Of a stretch of 64,000 nucleotides of DNA, positions 16,833-25,652 are shown piece by piece. Within the stretch, counting starts at the first letter, position 1; each line of letters starts with the position of its first letter. A model generated the notes under the pieces. That model made no database searches, was not told where the DNA came from, and saw only the letters and a list, made by a program, of their open reading frames with translations. A program made the position numbers and the translations under genes. This stretch comes from Ramlibacter agri. Lineage in GTDB: Bacteria > Pseudomonadota > Gammaproteobacteria > Burkholderiales > Burkholderiaceae_C. The stretch is taken from NCBI RefSeq assembly GCF_012927085.1, contig NZ_JABBFX010000001.1, positions 1,178,001-1,242,000 of the forward strand, given 5' to 3'.

Positions 16833-18188
16833 ATGTCGCAACGGAAGATGCGCCTCGGCGCATTCATCATGGCCACCGGCCACCACGTCGCCGCCTGGCG
16901 GCACCCCGGCTCGCAGGCGGATTCGGGAACCAACATCGACCACTACATCGAGGTCGCGCAGACCGCCGAGCGCGGCCTGTTCGACCAGGTGTTCGTGGCC
17001 GACAGCCCGGGCCTGCAGTACAAGGGCGATGACGAAGCCCTGCGCCGGCAGGGCCGCGTCTCGTACTTCGAGCCGGTGACGCTGTGGGCCGCGCTGGCGG
17101 CCGTGACGAAGCACATCGGCTTCGTGGCCACCGCGTCGACCACCTATGAAGACCCTTACCTGCTGGCGCGCAAGTTCGCCTCGCTGGACCACATCAGCAA
17201 GGGCCGCGCCGCGTGGAACGTGGTCACCACTTCCGCCGACAACGTGCACGGCAACTTCGGCCTGGAGGCGCACCCGGATCCCGCCGTGCGCTACGAGCGC
17301 GCCCACGAATTCGTCGACGTGGTCAAGGGCCTGTGGGACAGCTACGACGACGATGCCTTCCTCCGCGACCAGGCATCGGGCGTGTACTTCGACCCGCAGA
17401 AGCTGCATGCGCTCAACCACGTCGGCAAGCACTTCCGCGTCAAGGGCCCGCTGAACATCGGGCGGCCGCCGCAAGGCCACCCGGTCATCGTGCAGGCGGG
17501 CTCCTCCGAGGACGGCAAGGAGCTGGCCGCGGCCACGGCCGAAGCCATCTTCGCCGCCTGGACCAGCCTGGGCGAAGCGCAGGCCTTCTACCGCGACGTG
17601 AAGGGCCGCATGGCCAAGTACGGTCGCCGGCCCGAACAGCTGCTGGTGCTGCCCGGCATCTCGCCGGTGATCGGCCGCACCGAAGACGAGGCGAAGGCGA
17701 AGTGGGCGGAGCTGCAAGGCCTGATCCACCCCGCCGTGGGCCTGAACACGCTGGCCAGCTTCTGGCCGATCGCCGAGCTGCGCCGCTTCGAGCTCGATGC
17801 GCCGCCGCCCTGGTACCCCGAGCCGCCCAAGGGCATCAACAGCCGCGCCCACGTGGTGATCGAACTCGCGCGCCGCGAGAAGTTCACGGTGCGCCAGCTG
17901 TACGAATACCTGGCGGGTGCGCGCGGCCACTGGGTCGTCGTCGGCACGCCGCAGACCATTGCCGACCGCATGCAGGAATGGTTCGAGAACGGCGCGGCGG
18001 ACGGCTTCAACGTGATGCCGCCAGTGTTGCCGCAGTCGCTGAACGAGTTCGTCGAACTCGTCGTGCCCGAACTGCAGCGGCGCGGGTTGTTCCGCACCGC
18101 CTACGAAGGCAGGACGCTGCGCGAGAACCTCGGTCTCGAGCGTCCGGCCAGCCGCTACACCGCATCGGCGCAAGAACTCGCCGCCTGA
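16833..18188 (+). CDS. FMNH2-dependent monooxygenase (NtaA/SnaA/DszA family)
   Basis: Luciferase-like flavin monooxygenase of 451 residues, the usual length for the NtaA/SnaA/SoxA(DszA) branch, which needs FMNH2 from a separate reductase. Landmarks are LGAFIMATGHHVAAWRHP near the N-terminus, STTYEDPYLLARKFASLDH and GRAAWNVVTTS. In a sulfur block, with ssuE nearby, it probably cleaves a C-S or C-N bond of an organosulfur compound; DszA and SfnG relatives do this, while NtaA acts on nitrilotriacetate. ATG 16833 (MSQRKMRLG) is preferred over an upstream in-frame start inside the dyad. It is the first gene of a seven-gene run with an amidohydrolase and an ABC importer. Confidence 0.87.
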   Translation: MSQRKMRLGAFIMATGHHVAAWRHPGSQADSGTNIDHYIEVAQTAERGLFDQVFVADSPGLQYKGDDEALRRQGRVSYFEPVTLWAALAAVTKHIGFVATASTTYEDPYLLARKFASLDHISKGRAAWNVVTTSADNVHGNFGLEAHPDPAVRYERAHEFVDVVKGLWDSYDDDAFLRDQASGVYFDPQKLHALNHVGKHFRVKGPLNIGRPPQGHPVIVQAGSSEDGKELAAATAEAIFAAWTSLGEAQAFYRDVKGRMAKYGRRPEQLLVLPGISPVIGRTEDEAKAKWAELQGLIHPAVGLNTLASFWPIAELRRFELDAPPPWYPEPPKGINSRAHVVIELARREKFTVRQLYEYLAGARGHWVVVGTPQTIADRMQEWFENGAADGFNVMPPVLPQSLNEFVELVVPELQRRGLFRTAYEGRTLRENLGLERPASRYTASAQELAA

Positions 18189-18208
18189 ACCCCCACCAAG
18201 GAAGAACC

Positions 18209-19723
18209 ATGAACGATCGTTTGAAGCAGGCGCATGCCTCCCGCTCCGCCGCCGTCAAGGCCGGCCTGGACCATCCCGTCATCGACACCGACGTCCACGT
18301 CAACAGCTTCGCCCCGGTGCTGGAGGACTACGTGGCGCAGTACGGCGGCAACCAGCTGGTCGACGCGCTGCGCAAGGCGCTGGGCGGCCGCTTCGTCACC
18401 CGCAGCGGCGGCAAGGACTGGTACCAGCAGACGCCGCAGGAGCGCCAGGACAACCGCACGCTGCGCGCGCCCTGGTGGGCGCGCGTCACGCGCAACACTT
18501 ACGACCTGGCCACGTACACCATTCCCTCGCTGCTGCACGAGCGCCTGGGCGAGCAAGGCTCGGACTACTCGGTGCTGTTCCCCAACGACGTGCTATCACC
18601 GGCCGCCGCCGGCAGCGAGTTCCGCCAGCCGCTCCACCGCGCGTTGAACCACTTCCACGCCGACCAGTACCAGGCCTACGCCGACCGCTTGACGCCGGTG
18701 GCGGGCATCCCGATGCACACGCCCAAGGAGGCGATCGAGGAGCTCGAGTTCGCGGTGAAGACGCTGGGCCTGAAGGTGATCAACATTCCGGGCGGTGTGC
18801 GGCGCCCGATCCGGGCGATCGCCGAGAAATACCCGGCGAAGGAACACCCGGAAGTCGCCAAGCACGCCGGCTACATCGACTTCTACGGCATCGACAGCGA
18901 GCATGACTACGACCCGTTCTGGGCCAAGGTGGTGGAGCTCGGCGTGCCGGTGACCACGCACTACGGCAGCCAGGGCTGGACCGGCCGCCAGTCGATCAGC
19001 AACTACATGTTCAACCACGTCGGCCACTTCGCCGACGGCTCGCAGGCTTTCGCCAAGGCGCTGTTCTTCGGTGGCGTCACGCGGCGCTTCCCCGGCCTGC
19101 GCGTGGGCCTGCTGGAAGGCGGCGCCGATTGGGGTTCGCACGTCTACACGCACCTGGTGGACCGCTGGGAGAAGCGCAACAAGGTGGCCGTGCGCAACTA
19201 CGACCCGGCCGAAGCCGACGTCGACCTGCTGGCCGCGCTGTTCGAGCGCCATGGCGCCGAGCTGCTGAAGGGGCGCAAGGTGGACAAGTCAACGCTGCTG
19301 CGCGACAGCCTCGGCATCTCTGCGCTGCCGCACAGCCGCGAGCCCGACGAATCCGAGATCGACGACTTCGCGCTGGCCGGCATCGAGAAGGTGGAGGACA
19401 TCCGCGACCGCTGGGTCAACAGCTTCTTCTTCGGCTCCGAGGCCGACGACCGCACGGTGGCCGCTGCCTTCAACGAGCGCGTGCATCCGCTGCGCGTGAA
19501 GGTCAACGCGATCTGGTCGTCCGACGTCGGCCACTGGGACGTGCCCGAATTCACCGAGCCGCTGGCCGAGACCTGGGACCTGGTCGAACAGGGCGTGCTC
19601 AGCGCCGCGGACTTCAAGGCTTTCGTCTTCGACAACCCCTACCGCTTCTACACCGAAGCCAACCCGCGCTTCTTCGAAGGCACTGAAGTCGGCCGCAAGC
19701 TCGCCGCGAAAGGAAAGCAGTAA
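18209..19723 (+). CDS. Amidohydrolase-2 family metal-dependent hydrolase/decarboxylase
   Basis: TIM-barrel enzyme of 504 residues in the amidohydrolase-related family (ACMSD/LigW type). The N-terminal metal site reads VIDTDVHVNSF, later His ligands appear in VTTHYGSQG, and the terminal Asp in WSSDVGHWDVPE. It is longer than most members (about 300-400 residues) because of an insertion around 370-420. It lies 20 bp after the monooxygenase and directly before the binding protein (stop TAA then ATG), so the three are co-transcribed. It probably processes the monooxygenase product or pre-processes the imported compound. It has no signal peptide, so it acts in the cytoplasm. Confidence 0.82.
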   Translation: MNDRLKQAHASRSAAVKAGLDHPVIDTDVHVNSFAPVLEDYVAQYGGNQLVDALRKALGGRFVTRSGGKDWYQQTPQERQDNRTLRAPWWARVTRNTYDLATYTIPSLLHERLGEQGSDYSVLFPNDVLSPAAAGSEFRQPLHRALNHFHADQYQAYADRLTPVAGIPMHTPKEAIEELEFAVKTLGLKVINIPGGVRRPIRAIAEKYPAKEHPEVAKHAGYIDFYGIDSEHDYDPFWAKVVELGVPVTTHYGSQGWTGRQSISNYMFNHVGHFADGSQAFAKALFFGGVTRRFPGLRVGLLEGGADWGSHVYTHLVDRWEKRNKVAVRNYDPAEADVDLLAALFERHGAELLKGRKVDKSTLLRDSLGISALPHSREPDESEIDDFALAGIEKVEDIRDRWVNSFFFGSEADDRTVAAAFNERVHPLRVKVNAIWSSDVGHWDVPEFTEPLAETWDLVEQGVLSAADFKAFVFDNPYRFYTEANPRFFEGTEVGRKLAAKGKQ

Positions 19724-20815
19724 ATGAACAAGACCGTGCAAGCCCTCGCGCGCCGCTGGGGCGCTGTCCTGTCCCTCGCGCTCGCCGCTTCGGCCAGCGC
19801 CCATGCCGCGCCGGAAGTCATCCGCATCGGCGTCGCCACTGCCGGCGGCGGCGATCCCGTCACCTGGGGCGGCTCGCCCGGCGGCGTGGCGCGCGTCAAC
19901 AACTGGCTGGAGGAGGAGTTCAAGGCCTCCGGCATCAAGGTGGAGTGGCTGTTCTTCAAGGGCGCGGGCCCGGCGGTGAACGAGGCGCTGTCCAACAAGC
20001 AGATCGACTTCGCCTACCAGGGCGACCTGCCTTCCATTGTCGGCCGCTCCAACGGCCTGAAGACCAAGGTGCTGCTGGTGAGCGGCCAGCGCAACAACCT
20101 CTACCTGGTGACGCCGGTCAAGTCGGACGTGCACTCGATCAAGGACCTGAAGGGCCGCACGGTGTCGATCTTCCGCGGCACCAACGGCCACCTGGTCGCC
20201 ATCAACGTGCTGGCGGCCAACGGGCTGGCCGAGCGCGACGTCAAGGGCGTCAACCTCGACACCGGCAGCTCACAGGCGGCGCTGGTGTCCAACGGCGTGG
20301 ACGCGGCCTTCGGCGGCTACGAGTGGTTCAAGGTGCGTGACCAGGGGCTGGCCAAGGTGGTCTATTCCACTCGCGGCCAGGACCCGGCCTTCACGCGCCA
20401 GGCTTCGCTGCTGGTGCGCAGCGACTTCGAGCAGGCCAACCAGGCCGAGGTGCAGCGCGTGGTCGACGTCTTCGTGCGCGCGGCCAAGTGGTCCTCCGAC
20501 GAGAAGAACCGCGACGAGCTGTTCGGCATCTGGGCGCGCAGCGGCACGCCGGTCGCGTCCTGGGCCGCGGAGTTCGACCAGCAGTCGCTGGCCGCGCGCA
20601 ACTCGCCGCTGGTCGACGACTTCATCATCGGCCGCTACAAGGCCGTGGTCGCCGACGCGCTCAAGCTGAAGTTGATCCGCCGCGAGGTGACGGTCGATGA
20701 CTGGTTCGAGACGCGCTACCTGAAGGCTTCGCTCAAGAAGCAGGGCCTGGAGAACTACTGGACGCCGGCCGACGCCAAGGGGCGCGCCAAGGCGCAGCCG
20801 CTCGCCGCGCGCTGA
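19724..20815 (+). CDS. Sulfonate/nitrate-type ABC binding protein (first of two)
   Basis: Periplasmic substrate-binding protein of the SsuA/TauA/NMT1 family, 363 residues, signal peptide about 1-28 (ending ASAHA). Typical elements are VIRIGVATAGGGDPVTWGGSP at the mature start, KQIDFAYQGDLPSIVGRSNGL and SIKDLKGRTVSIFRGTNGH. ATG 19724 immediately follows the amidohydrolase stop, with AAAGGAAAG upstream. Together with the second receptor at 23242 it gives one transporter two receptors. Family sure; ligand unknown, an organosulfur compound being likely from context. Confidence 0.87.
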   Translation: MNKTVQALARRWGAVLSLALAASASAHAAPEVIRIGVATAGGGDPVTWGGSPGGVARVNNWLEEEFKASGIKVEWLFFKGAGPAVNEALSNKQIDFAYQGDLPSIVGRSNGLKTKVLLVSGQRNNLYLVTPVKSDVHSIKDLKGRTVSIFRGTNGHLVAINVLAANGLAERDVKGVNLDTGSSQAALVSNGVDAAFGGYEWFKVRDQGLAKVVYSTRGQDPAFTRQASLLVRSDFEQANQAEVQRVVDVFVRAAKWSSDEKNRDELFGIWARSGTPVASWAAEFDQQSLAARNSPLVDDFIIGRYKAVVADALKLKLIRREVTVDDWFETRYLKASLKKQGLENYWTPADAKGRAKAQPLAAR

Positions 20816-20829
20816 AGGCAGGAGAACCG

Positions 20830-21651
20830 ATGTCCGCAGTCCTGCCTACCTCCGACACCCTGCGCGCACCGGCGCGCGCGCCGCTGCCGTGGCGCCGCCT
20901 TGCCGACGGCGTGCTGCCCTTCCTGCTGCCGGCCGTGCTGCTGGCGCTGTGGTTCGCCGGCGCCGAGCGCGGCTGGATCTCGCCGCAGGTGCTGCCGCCG
21001 CCGCAGTACGTGTGGGAAACACTGCGCGACCTGGCCGCGAGCGGCGACTTGTGGCACCACGTCAGCACCAGCTTCACGCGGGTCGGGGTCGGCTTCCTCG
21101 CCGGCACGCTGGGCGGGCTCGCGCTCGGTTCGGCGATGGGCTTGTCGCGCCGCTTCGAGGCCTATGTGCTGCCCACGTTCAACGCGCTGGTGCAGATCCC
21201 CGTGCTCGCCTGGCTGCCCTTCGTGCTGCTGCTGGTGGGCATCGGCGAGCCGCTGAAGTACATCCTGATCGCCAAGGCGGCCCTGGTGCCGGTGGCGCTG
21301 AACACGCTGCAGGGCTTCCGCCAGGTGCCGGGGGCGCTGCGCGAAGTGGGGCAGGTGTACGGCTACACGCGCCGGCAGGAAGTGCTGGATATCGTGCTGC
21401 CGCACGCGGTGCCCACGCTGTTCACCGGCGTGCGCCTGGGCTTCACCAAGGCCTGGCTGTCGCTGGTGGTGGTGGAACTGGTCGCGTCCAGCGAAGGCCT
21501 GGGCTACCTCATCGTCTATGGCCGGCAGCTGTTCCAGTTGGACCAAGTGATGGCCGCGGTGTTCGTCGTGGGCGCGATCGGTTATGCGATCGACCGGCTG
21601 CTCGATCGCTTCGAGACGGCGGCGCAGCGTCGCCCGGGAGCCGCGCGATGA
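20830..21651 (+). CDS. Sulfonate-type ABC permease (first of two)
   Basis: SsuC/TauC-like inner-membrane permease of 273 residues with about six helices. The docking loop reads GQVYGYTRRQEVLDIVLPHAV. AGGAG precedes ATG 20830. Its stop overlaps the next permease start as ATGA, so the two are made together and may form a heterodimeric channel, unlike the homodimers usual in this group. Confidence 0.87.
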   Translation: MSAVLPTSDTLRAPARAPLPWRRLADGVLPFLLPAVLLALWFAGAERGWISPQVLPPPQYVWETLRDLAASGDLWHHVSTSFTRVGVGFLAGTLGGLALGSAMGLSRRFEAYVLPTFNALVQIPVLAWLPFVLLLVGIGEPLKYILIAKAALVPVALNTLQGFRQVPGALREVGQVYGYTRRQEVLDIVLPHAVPTLFTGVRLGFTKAWLSLVVVELVASSEGLGYLIVYGRQLFQLDQVMAAVFVVGAIGYAIDRLLDRFETAAQRRPGAAR

Positions 21652-22445
21652 GCGCCGAGCTTGCCGCCTTGCAGCCGCCGCGGCCCGCGGCCCAGGGCCG
21701 CTGGCGCGGCCTGGTGCTGCCGCTGGCGGCCATCGCGCTGTGGTGGCTGCTGGCCTCGCTGGACATCGTCAACTCCGCGCTGCTGGTCTCGCCGGCCCAG
21801 GTGTGGCACACGGCGGCCGACCAGGTCGTGAGCGGCCGGCTCTGGCGCGCGCTGGGCGCCAGCCTGGCGCGCGAGTTCACCGGCTTCACGATCGGCACCG
21901 TGACCGGCCTGGTGCTGGGCGCGCTGCTCGGGTTGTCGCCGCTGTTCAACCGCGTCGCCGGCCCCAGCTTCAACACTTTCAAGCAGATCTCGCTGTTCGC
22001 GTGGATCCCGCTGATCTCGGTGTGGTTCGGCCTGGGCGACGTCGCCAAGGTGGTCTTCCTGTCGCTGGCCGCGCTGGTGCCGGTGGTGGTGAACACCTGC
22101 GACGGCATCCGCACCGTGCCCACCGGCTTGCTGGAGGTGGCGCGGGTCTACGGCTACACGCGCTGGCAGACCGTGACGCAGGTGGTGCTGCCAGCGGCGC
22201 TGCCCGCCATCTTCACGGGCGTGTACCTCGCGCTCATCTACTCCTGGCTCGCCACGATCGGCGCCGAGTACCTGCTGGTGGCCGGCAAGGGCATAGGCAA
22301 CACGCTGATCGAAGGCAGCGAGCACTTCCAGATGGACCTGGTGATCTTCGGCATGGCCGTGGTCGGCACGGTCGGCTGGCTGATGAACGCATCGGCCCGG
22401 TTGCTGGAGCGCCGGCTGGCGCGCTGGACCGGCCGCAACAACTGA
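21648..22445 (+). CDS. Sulfonate-type ABC permease (second of two)
   Basis: Second SsuC-like permease, 265 residues, with docking loop ARVYGYTRWQTVTQVVLPAAL. It differs clearly from its neighbour in sequence, so it is an old duplication rather than a recent copy. Start ATG 21648 overlaps the previous stop. It is followed by one ATPase gene, consistent with a two-permease, one-ATPase complex. Confidence 0.87.
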   Translation: MSAELAALQPPRPAAQGRWRGLVLPLAAIALWWLLASLDIVNSALLVSPAQVWHTAADQVVSGRLWRALGASLAREFTGFTIGTVTGLVLGALLGLSPLFNRVAGPSFNTFKQISLFAWIPLISVWFGLGDVAKVVFLSLAALVPVVVNTCDGIRTVPTGLLEVARVYGYTRWQTVTQVVLPAALPAIFTGVYLALIYSWLATIGAEYLLVAGKGIGNTLIEGSEHFQMDLVIFGMAVVGTVGWLMNASARLLERRLARWTGRNN

Positions 22446-22453
22446 ACCGAACC

Positions 22454-23245
22454 ATGGGCACCGTCATTTCCAACCAACTCGACATCCGCGACGTCGGCAA
22501 GCGCTACGCGCATGCGCAGGCCCGCGGCGGGCAACTGCAGGTGCTGGAGCACATCGACCTGCACATCCCCGAAGGCAGCTTCGTCAGCATCGTCGGCGCC
22601 AGCGGCTGCGGCAAGTCCACCTTGCTGCGGCTGGTGCTGGGCCTGGACACCGAATACGAAGGCGAGATCCTGCTGGGCGGCCAGCGCATCGCCGGCACCG
22701 GGCGCGAGCGCGGCATCGTGTTCCAGGACCATCGCCTCTTCCCCTGGCTGACCGTGGAACAGAACATTGCGGTCGGCCTGCGCAACGCGCCTTTCACGCA
22801 GAAGGAAAAGGCCGAACTGGTCGCCGAGCACGTCGCGCTGGTGGGCCTGGGCGGCTTCGAGAAATCGTGGCCGCACCAGATCTCCGGGGGCATGGCGCAG
22901 CGCGTCGCCATCGCGCGCGGGCTGGTCAACCGCCCGCGCGTGCTGCTGCTGGACGAGCCCTTCGGCGCGCTCGATGCGCTGACGCGCTCGCGGCTGCAGA
23001 ACGAGCTGCAGCGCATCTGGCAGAAGGAGCGCATCACGATGCTGCTGGTGACGCACGACGTGGAGGAAGCCGTGTTCCTCGGCGACCGCGTGGTGGTGAT
23101 GCAGCCCTCGCCGGGCCGCATCCGCCGCATCGTCGACGTGCCGCTGCCGCATCCGCGCAACCGCAGCGACCCGGCGTTCATCCGGCTGCGCGACGACGTG
23201 CTGGGCGACTTTTTCGACAACGCATCCAACGGAGAACTCCATTGA
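22454..23245 (+). CDS. Sulfonate-type ABC ATPase
   Basis: ABC ATPase of 263 residues in the SsuB/TauB/NrtD group: Walker [13 protein letters not shown]-loop FQDHRLFPWLTVEQN, signature ISGGMAQRVAIARGL (an unusual GGMAQ in place of GGQRQ), Walker B LLLDEPFGALD and switch His in VTHDVEEA. It serves both permeases upstream. Its stop overlaps a TTG start of the second binding protein. Confidence 0.92.
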   Translation: MGTVISNQLDIRDVGKRYAHAQARGGQLQVLEHIDLHIPEGSFVSIVGASGCGKSTLLRLVLGLDTEYEGEILLGGQRIAGTGRERGIVFQDHRLFPWLTVEQNIAVGLRNAPFTQKEKAELVAEHVALVGLGGFEKSWPHQISGGMAQRVAIARGLVNRPRVLLLDEPFGALDALTRSRLQNELQRIWQKERITMLLVTHDVEEAVFLGDRVVVMQPSPGRIRRIVDVPLPHPRNRSDPAFIRLRDDVLGDFFDNASNGELH

Positions 23246-24198
23246 GCTTCAACCTGATCCGCAAGCGGCGCGACCTGCTCGTCGCCACCGCCGCCGCGCT
23301 GGGCGCGCCGGCGCTCACCGCCTTCGCGCAGTCGCCGCGCGTTCTCCGCGTCGGGCACCAGAAGGGTTTCCTCAGCCTGCTGAAGGCGCGCGGCACGCTG
23401 GAGAAGCGGCTTGCGCCGCTGGGCGTGTCGCTGAAGTGGACCGAGTTCACCGCGGGCCCGGTGCAGCTGGAGGCGCTGAACGTCGGCTCCATCGACTTCG
23501 GCGACGTCGGCGAGGCGCCGCCGATCTTCGCGCAGGCGGCGGGCGCGCCGCTCGCCTACGTGGCCGCCACCGTGCCGCGCCCGCGCGCCGAGGGTGTGCT
23601 GGTGCCCAAGGGCTCCGCCATCCGCAGCGTCGCGGATCTGAAGGGCCGCAAGGTCGCCCTCAACAAGGGCAGCAACGTCCACTACTTCCTGGTCAAGCTG
23701 CTGGAGAAGAACGGCCTGCGCTATGGCGACGTCGAAGTCGCCTTCCTGCCGCCGGCCGATGCGCGCGCCGCCTTCGAGAAGGGCTCCGTGGACGCCTGGG
23801 TGATCTGGGACCCGTTCTTCGCCGCCGCGGAAAGGACGCTCGATGCACGCCTGCTCGCCGACGCCAGCGGTGTCGTCGGCAACCGCGCCTACTACTTCTC
23901 CTCGCTGCCCTACGCGGACCGCAACACCGACGTGCTGCGCATCGCCATCGAGGAGATCAACAAGATCGACATCTGGTCCAAGGTCAACCGCGAGCTGCTG
24001 GCCGCCGAACTGGCGCCGCTGTTCGGGCTGCCGAAGCCGGTGGTGGACCTGTCGACCGCGCGCTCCGAGTACGGCACCGGGCCGGTCACGCCGGCCATCA
24101 TCGCGGAGCAGCAGAAGATTGCCGACACCTTCTTCGACCTGAAGCTGATCCCGCGCCGCATCCAGGTGCGCGACGTCGCCCGTTCGCCCTGGGCCTGA
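23242..24198 (+). CDS. Aliphatic sulfonate-type ABC binding protein (second of two), TTG start
   Basis: SsuA-family periplasmic receptor of 318 residues. Translation most likely begins at TTG 23242, which overlaps the ATPase stop as TTGA and has GGAGA seven bases upstream; the frame is open further back, but that part is arginine-rich out-of-frame sequence of the ATPase gene. The signal peptide follows (RKRRDLLVATAAALGAPALT, possibly twin-arginine). SsuA landmarks are LRVGHQKGFLSLLKARGTLE, GSIDFGDVGEAPPIFAQAAG and WVIWDPFFAAAE. It is closer to canonical SsuA than the receptor at 19724. Confidence 0.88.
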   Translation: MSFNLIRKRRDLLVATAAALGAPALTAFAQSPRVLRVGHQKGFLSLLKARGTLEKRLAPLGVSLKWTEFTAGPVQLEALNVGSIDFGDVGEAPPIFAQAAGAPLAYVAATVPRPRAEGVLVPKGSAIRSVADLKGRKVALNKGSNVHYFLVKLLEKNGLRYGDVEVAFLPPADARAAFEKGSVDAWVIWDPFFAAAERTLDARLLADASGVVGNRAYYFSSLPYADRNTDVLRIAIEEINKIDIWSKVNRELLAAELAPLFGLPKPVVDLSTARSEYGTGPVTPAIIAEQQKIADTFFDLKLIPRRIQVRDVARSPWA

Positions 24199-24208
24199 GG
24201 CCTTCACG

Positions 24209-24541
24209 ATGAGCGCGCTGGTGTACTTCGACCGCGACGGCGCCTGGGGCGAGACGCTGGTCTGCGAGGGCCGCATCCGCGGCGGCCTGCAAGCCCTGGG
24301 CGTGGTGCATGGGCGTGGCAAGGCACCGCCGGGCGTGCCGGTGCTGCGCCCGCAAGGCGAGGCGGCGGTCTTCTACCTGGCGCTCGCGGACGGCTGGGCC
24401 GGCCTGCTGTGCGAGGCCGGGGAATGGGTCGCGGTGCCCGAGGGCCTGCACGTGGCTGAACCGCCCGCGCCGTTGCCGGCGCAGGACAGCTTCATCGGGC
24501 AGTTGCTGGCGCTGATGGGGGAGGACGGAGAGGAGGCTTGA
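24209..24541 (+). CDS. Hypothetical protein of the sulfur operon
   Basis: A 110-residue soluble protein I do not recognise. It has no signal peptide or membrane helix, is rich in Gly, Ala and acidic residues, and contains two Trp-Gly turns (GAWGETLVCEGR, DGWAGLLCEAGEWV). The C-terminus is acidic (MGEDGEEA). It starts ten bases after the second receptor and shares its codon use, so it is likely the last gene of the operon rather than noise. Candidate roles are a small accessory or cofactor-delivery protein for the monooxygenase, but nothing in the sequence proves this. Confidence 0.6.
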   Translation: MSALVYFDRDGAWGETLVCEGRIRGGLQALGVVHGRGKAPPGVPVLRPQGEAAVFYLALADGWAGLLCEAGEWVAVPEGLHVAEPPAPLPAQDSFIGQLLALMGEDGEEA

Positions 24542-24584
24542 GCCCCAAAGACCCCCCGCCGCATAAGGATCCAACATCTTGATC

Positions 24585-24614
24585 TTTGGCGGACCCCGCT
24601 CGGCCCTCTACAGT
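24585..24614 (+). promoter_or_regulatory. Possible promoter of the serine acetyltransferase gene
   Basis: TTTGGC (24585-24590) and TACAGT (24609-24614) are 18 bases apart. The -10-like box ends six bases before ATG 24621, so transcription would begin almost at the start codon and the mRNA could be leaderless. No ribosome-binding site is visible before that ATG, which fits. By eye only. Confidence 0.3.
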
Positions 24615-24620
24615 CGGGCG

Positions 24621-25529
24621 ATGGCCGATTTCGATGTAGATGCGATCGTGCGCGACCTGCGCGCAGCACGCCACGACTGGCGCGAGCAGCAAAGGCGTTC
24701 GCGCGAACCCGGGGGACGCGAGTTCCCGTCGCGCGAAGCGCTCGCCGGCGCCGTGGAAGGGCTGAAGGGCGCGCTCTTCCCCATGCGCCTGGGGCCGCCG
24801 GACGTGCGGCAGGAAGCCGAGGACTTCTACGTCGGCCACACGCTGGACGCCGCGCTGAACGTGCTGCTGGCCCAGGCGCGGCTGGAGCTGCGCTACACCG
24901 CGCGGCGCAGTGGCCAGGACGCCGACGCCGAGGCCCTGGAGGCCGCCGCGCAGGATGCGGTGCGCAGCTTTGCCGCCAGCTTGCCGGCGACGCGCCGGCT
25001 CCTGGACAACGACGTATTGGCTGCCTACCAGGGCGACCCCGCGGCGCGCAGCGTCGACGAAGTGCTGCTGTGCTATCCCGGCGTGCTGGCGATGATCCAC
25101 CACCGGCTGGCGCACACGCTGTACACGCTGGGCCTGCCGCTGCTGGCGCGCATCGTCGCCGAACTGGCGCACGGCCAGACCGGCATCGACCTCCACCCCG
25201 GCGCGCGCATCGGCGCGGGCTTCTTCATCGACCACGGCACCGGCGTCGTCATCGGCGAGACCGCCGTGATCGGCAACAACGTGCGCATCTACCAGAACGT
25301 CACGCTGGGCGCCAAGCGCTTCCCGGTCGGCGAGGACGGCCACCTGCAAAAGGGCCATCCGCGCCATCCGGTGCTGGAGGACGGCGTCGTGATCTATGCG
25401 GGCGCGACCATCCTGGGCCGCGTGACCATCGGCCGCGGTGCGGTGATCGGCGGCAACGTGTGGCTGACGCACGATGTGCCGGCGGGCGGCAACGTCACGC
25501 AGGCGGACTCGCGGCAGGCCAGCGCCTGA
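24621..25529 (+). CDS. epsC: Serine O-acetyltransferase (EpsC/CysE type)
   Basis: Left-handed beta-helix acetyltransferase of 302 residues that makes O-acetylserine, the carbon acceptor for sulfide in cysteine synthesis. The C-terminal half has the hexapeptide repeats and the conserved core GIDLHPGARIGAGFFIDHGTG (shown in part), with active-site His in DLHPG and IDHGTG, then VIGETAVIGNNVRIYQNVTLGA. The long N-terminal helical domain matches the EpsC branch. ATG 24621 is chosen; an in-frame TTG at 24579 would add 14 residues. Its place after two sulfur-uptake operons gives a complete route from sulfonate to cysteine precursor. Confidence 0.92.
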   Translation: MADFDVDAIVRDLRAARHDWREQQRRSREPGGREFPSREALAGAVEGLKGALFPMRLGPPDVRQEAEDFYVGHTLDAALNVLLAQARLELRYTARRSGQDADAEALEAAAQDAVRSFAASLPATRRLLDNDVLAAYQGDPAARSVDEVLLCYPGVLAMIHHRLAHTLYTLGLPLLARIVAELAHGQTGIDLHPGARIGAGFFIDHGTGVVIGETAVIGNNVRIYQNVTLGAKRFPVGEDGHLQKGHPRHPVLEDGVVIYAGATILGRVTIGRGAVIGGNVWLTHDVPAGGNVTQADSRQASA

Positions 25530-25544
25530 TTCAAGAAAAAGAAG

Positions 25545-25571
25545 ACCCCGCCAGGCTGGGCCCGGCGGGGT
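25545..25571. terminator. GC-rich hairpin after the acetyltransferase gene
   Basis: An 8-bp stem ACCCCGCC/GGCGGGGT with an 11-base loop lies 16 bases after the epsC stop. An A-rich tract (AAGAAAAAGAAG) precedes it, which would be the T-tract for transcription in the minus direction; no T-run follows on the plus strand. It probably ends the sulfur block. Confidence 0.5.
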
Positions 25572-25652
25572 GAATTGCCCTTTGCGAGGGCAGGGAGACA
25601 ACCGACTCTCGGATGACGCTTGCAGTCTAGGCGGATTGGTCCCCGGCGCTAA

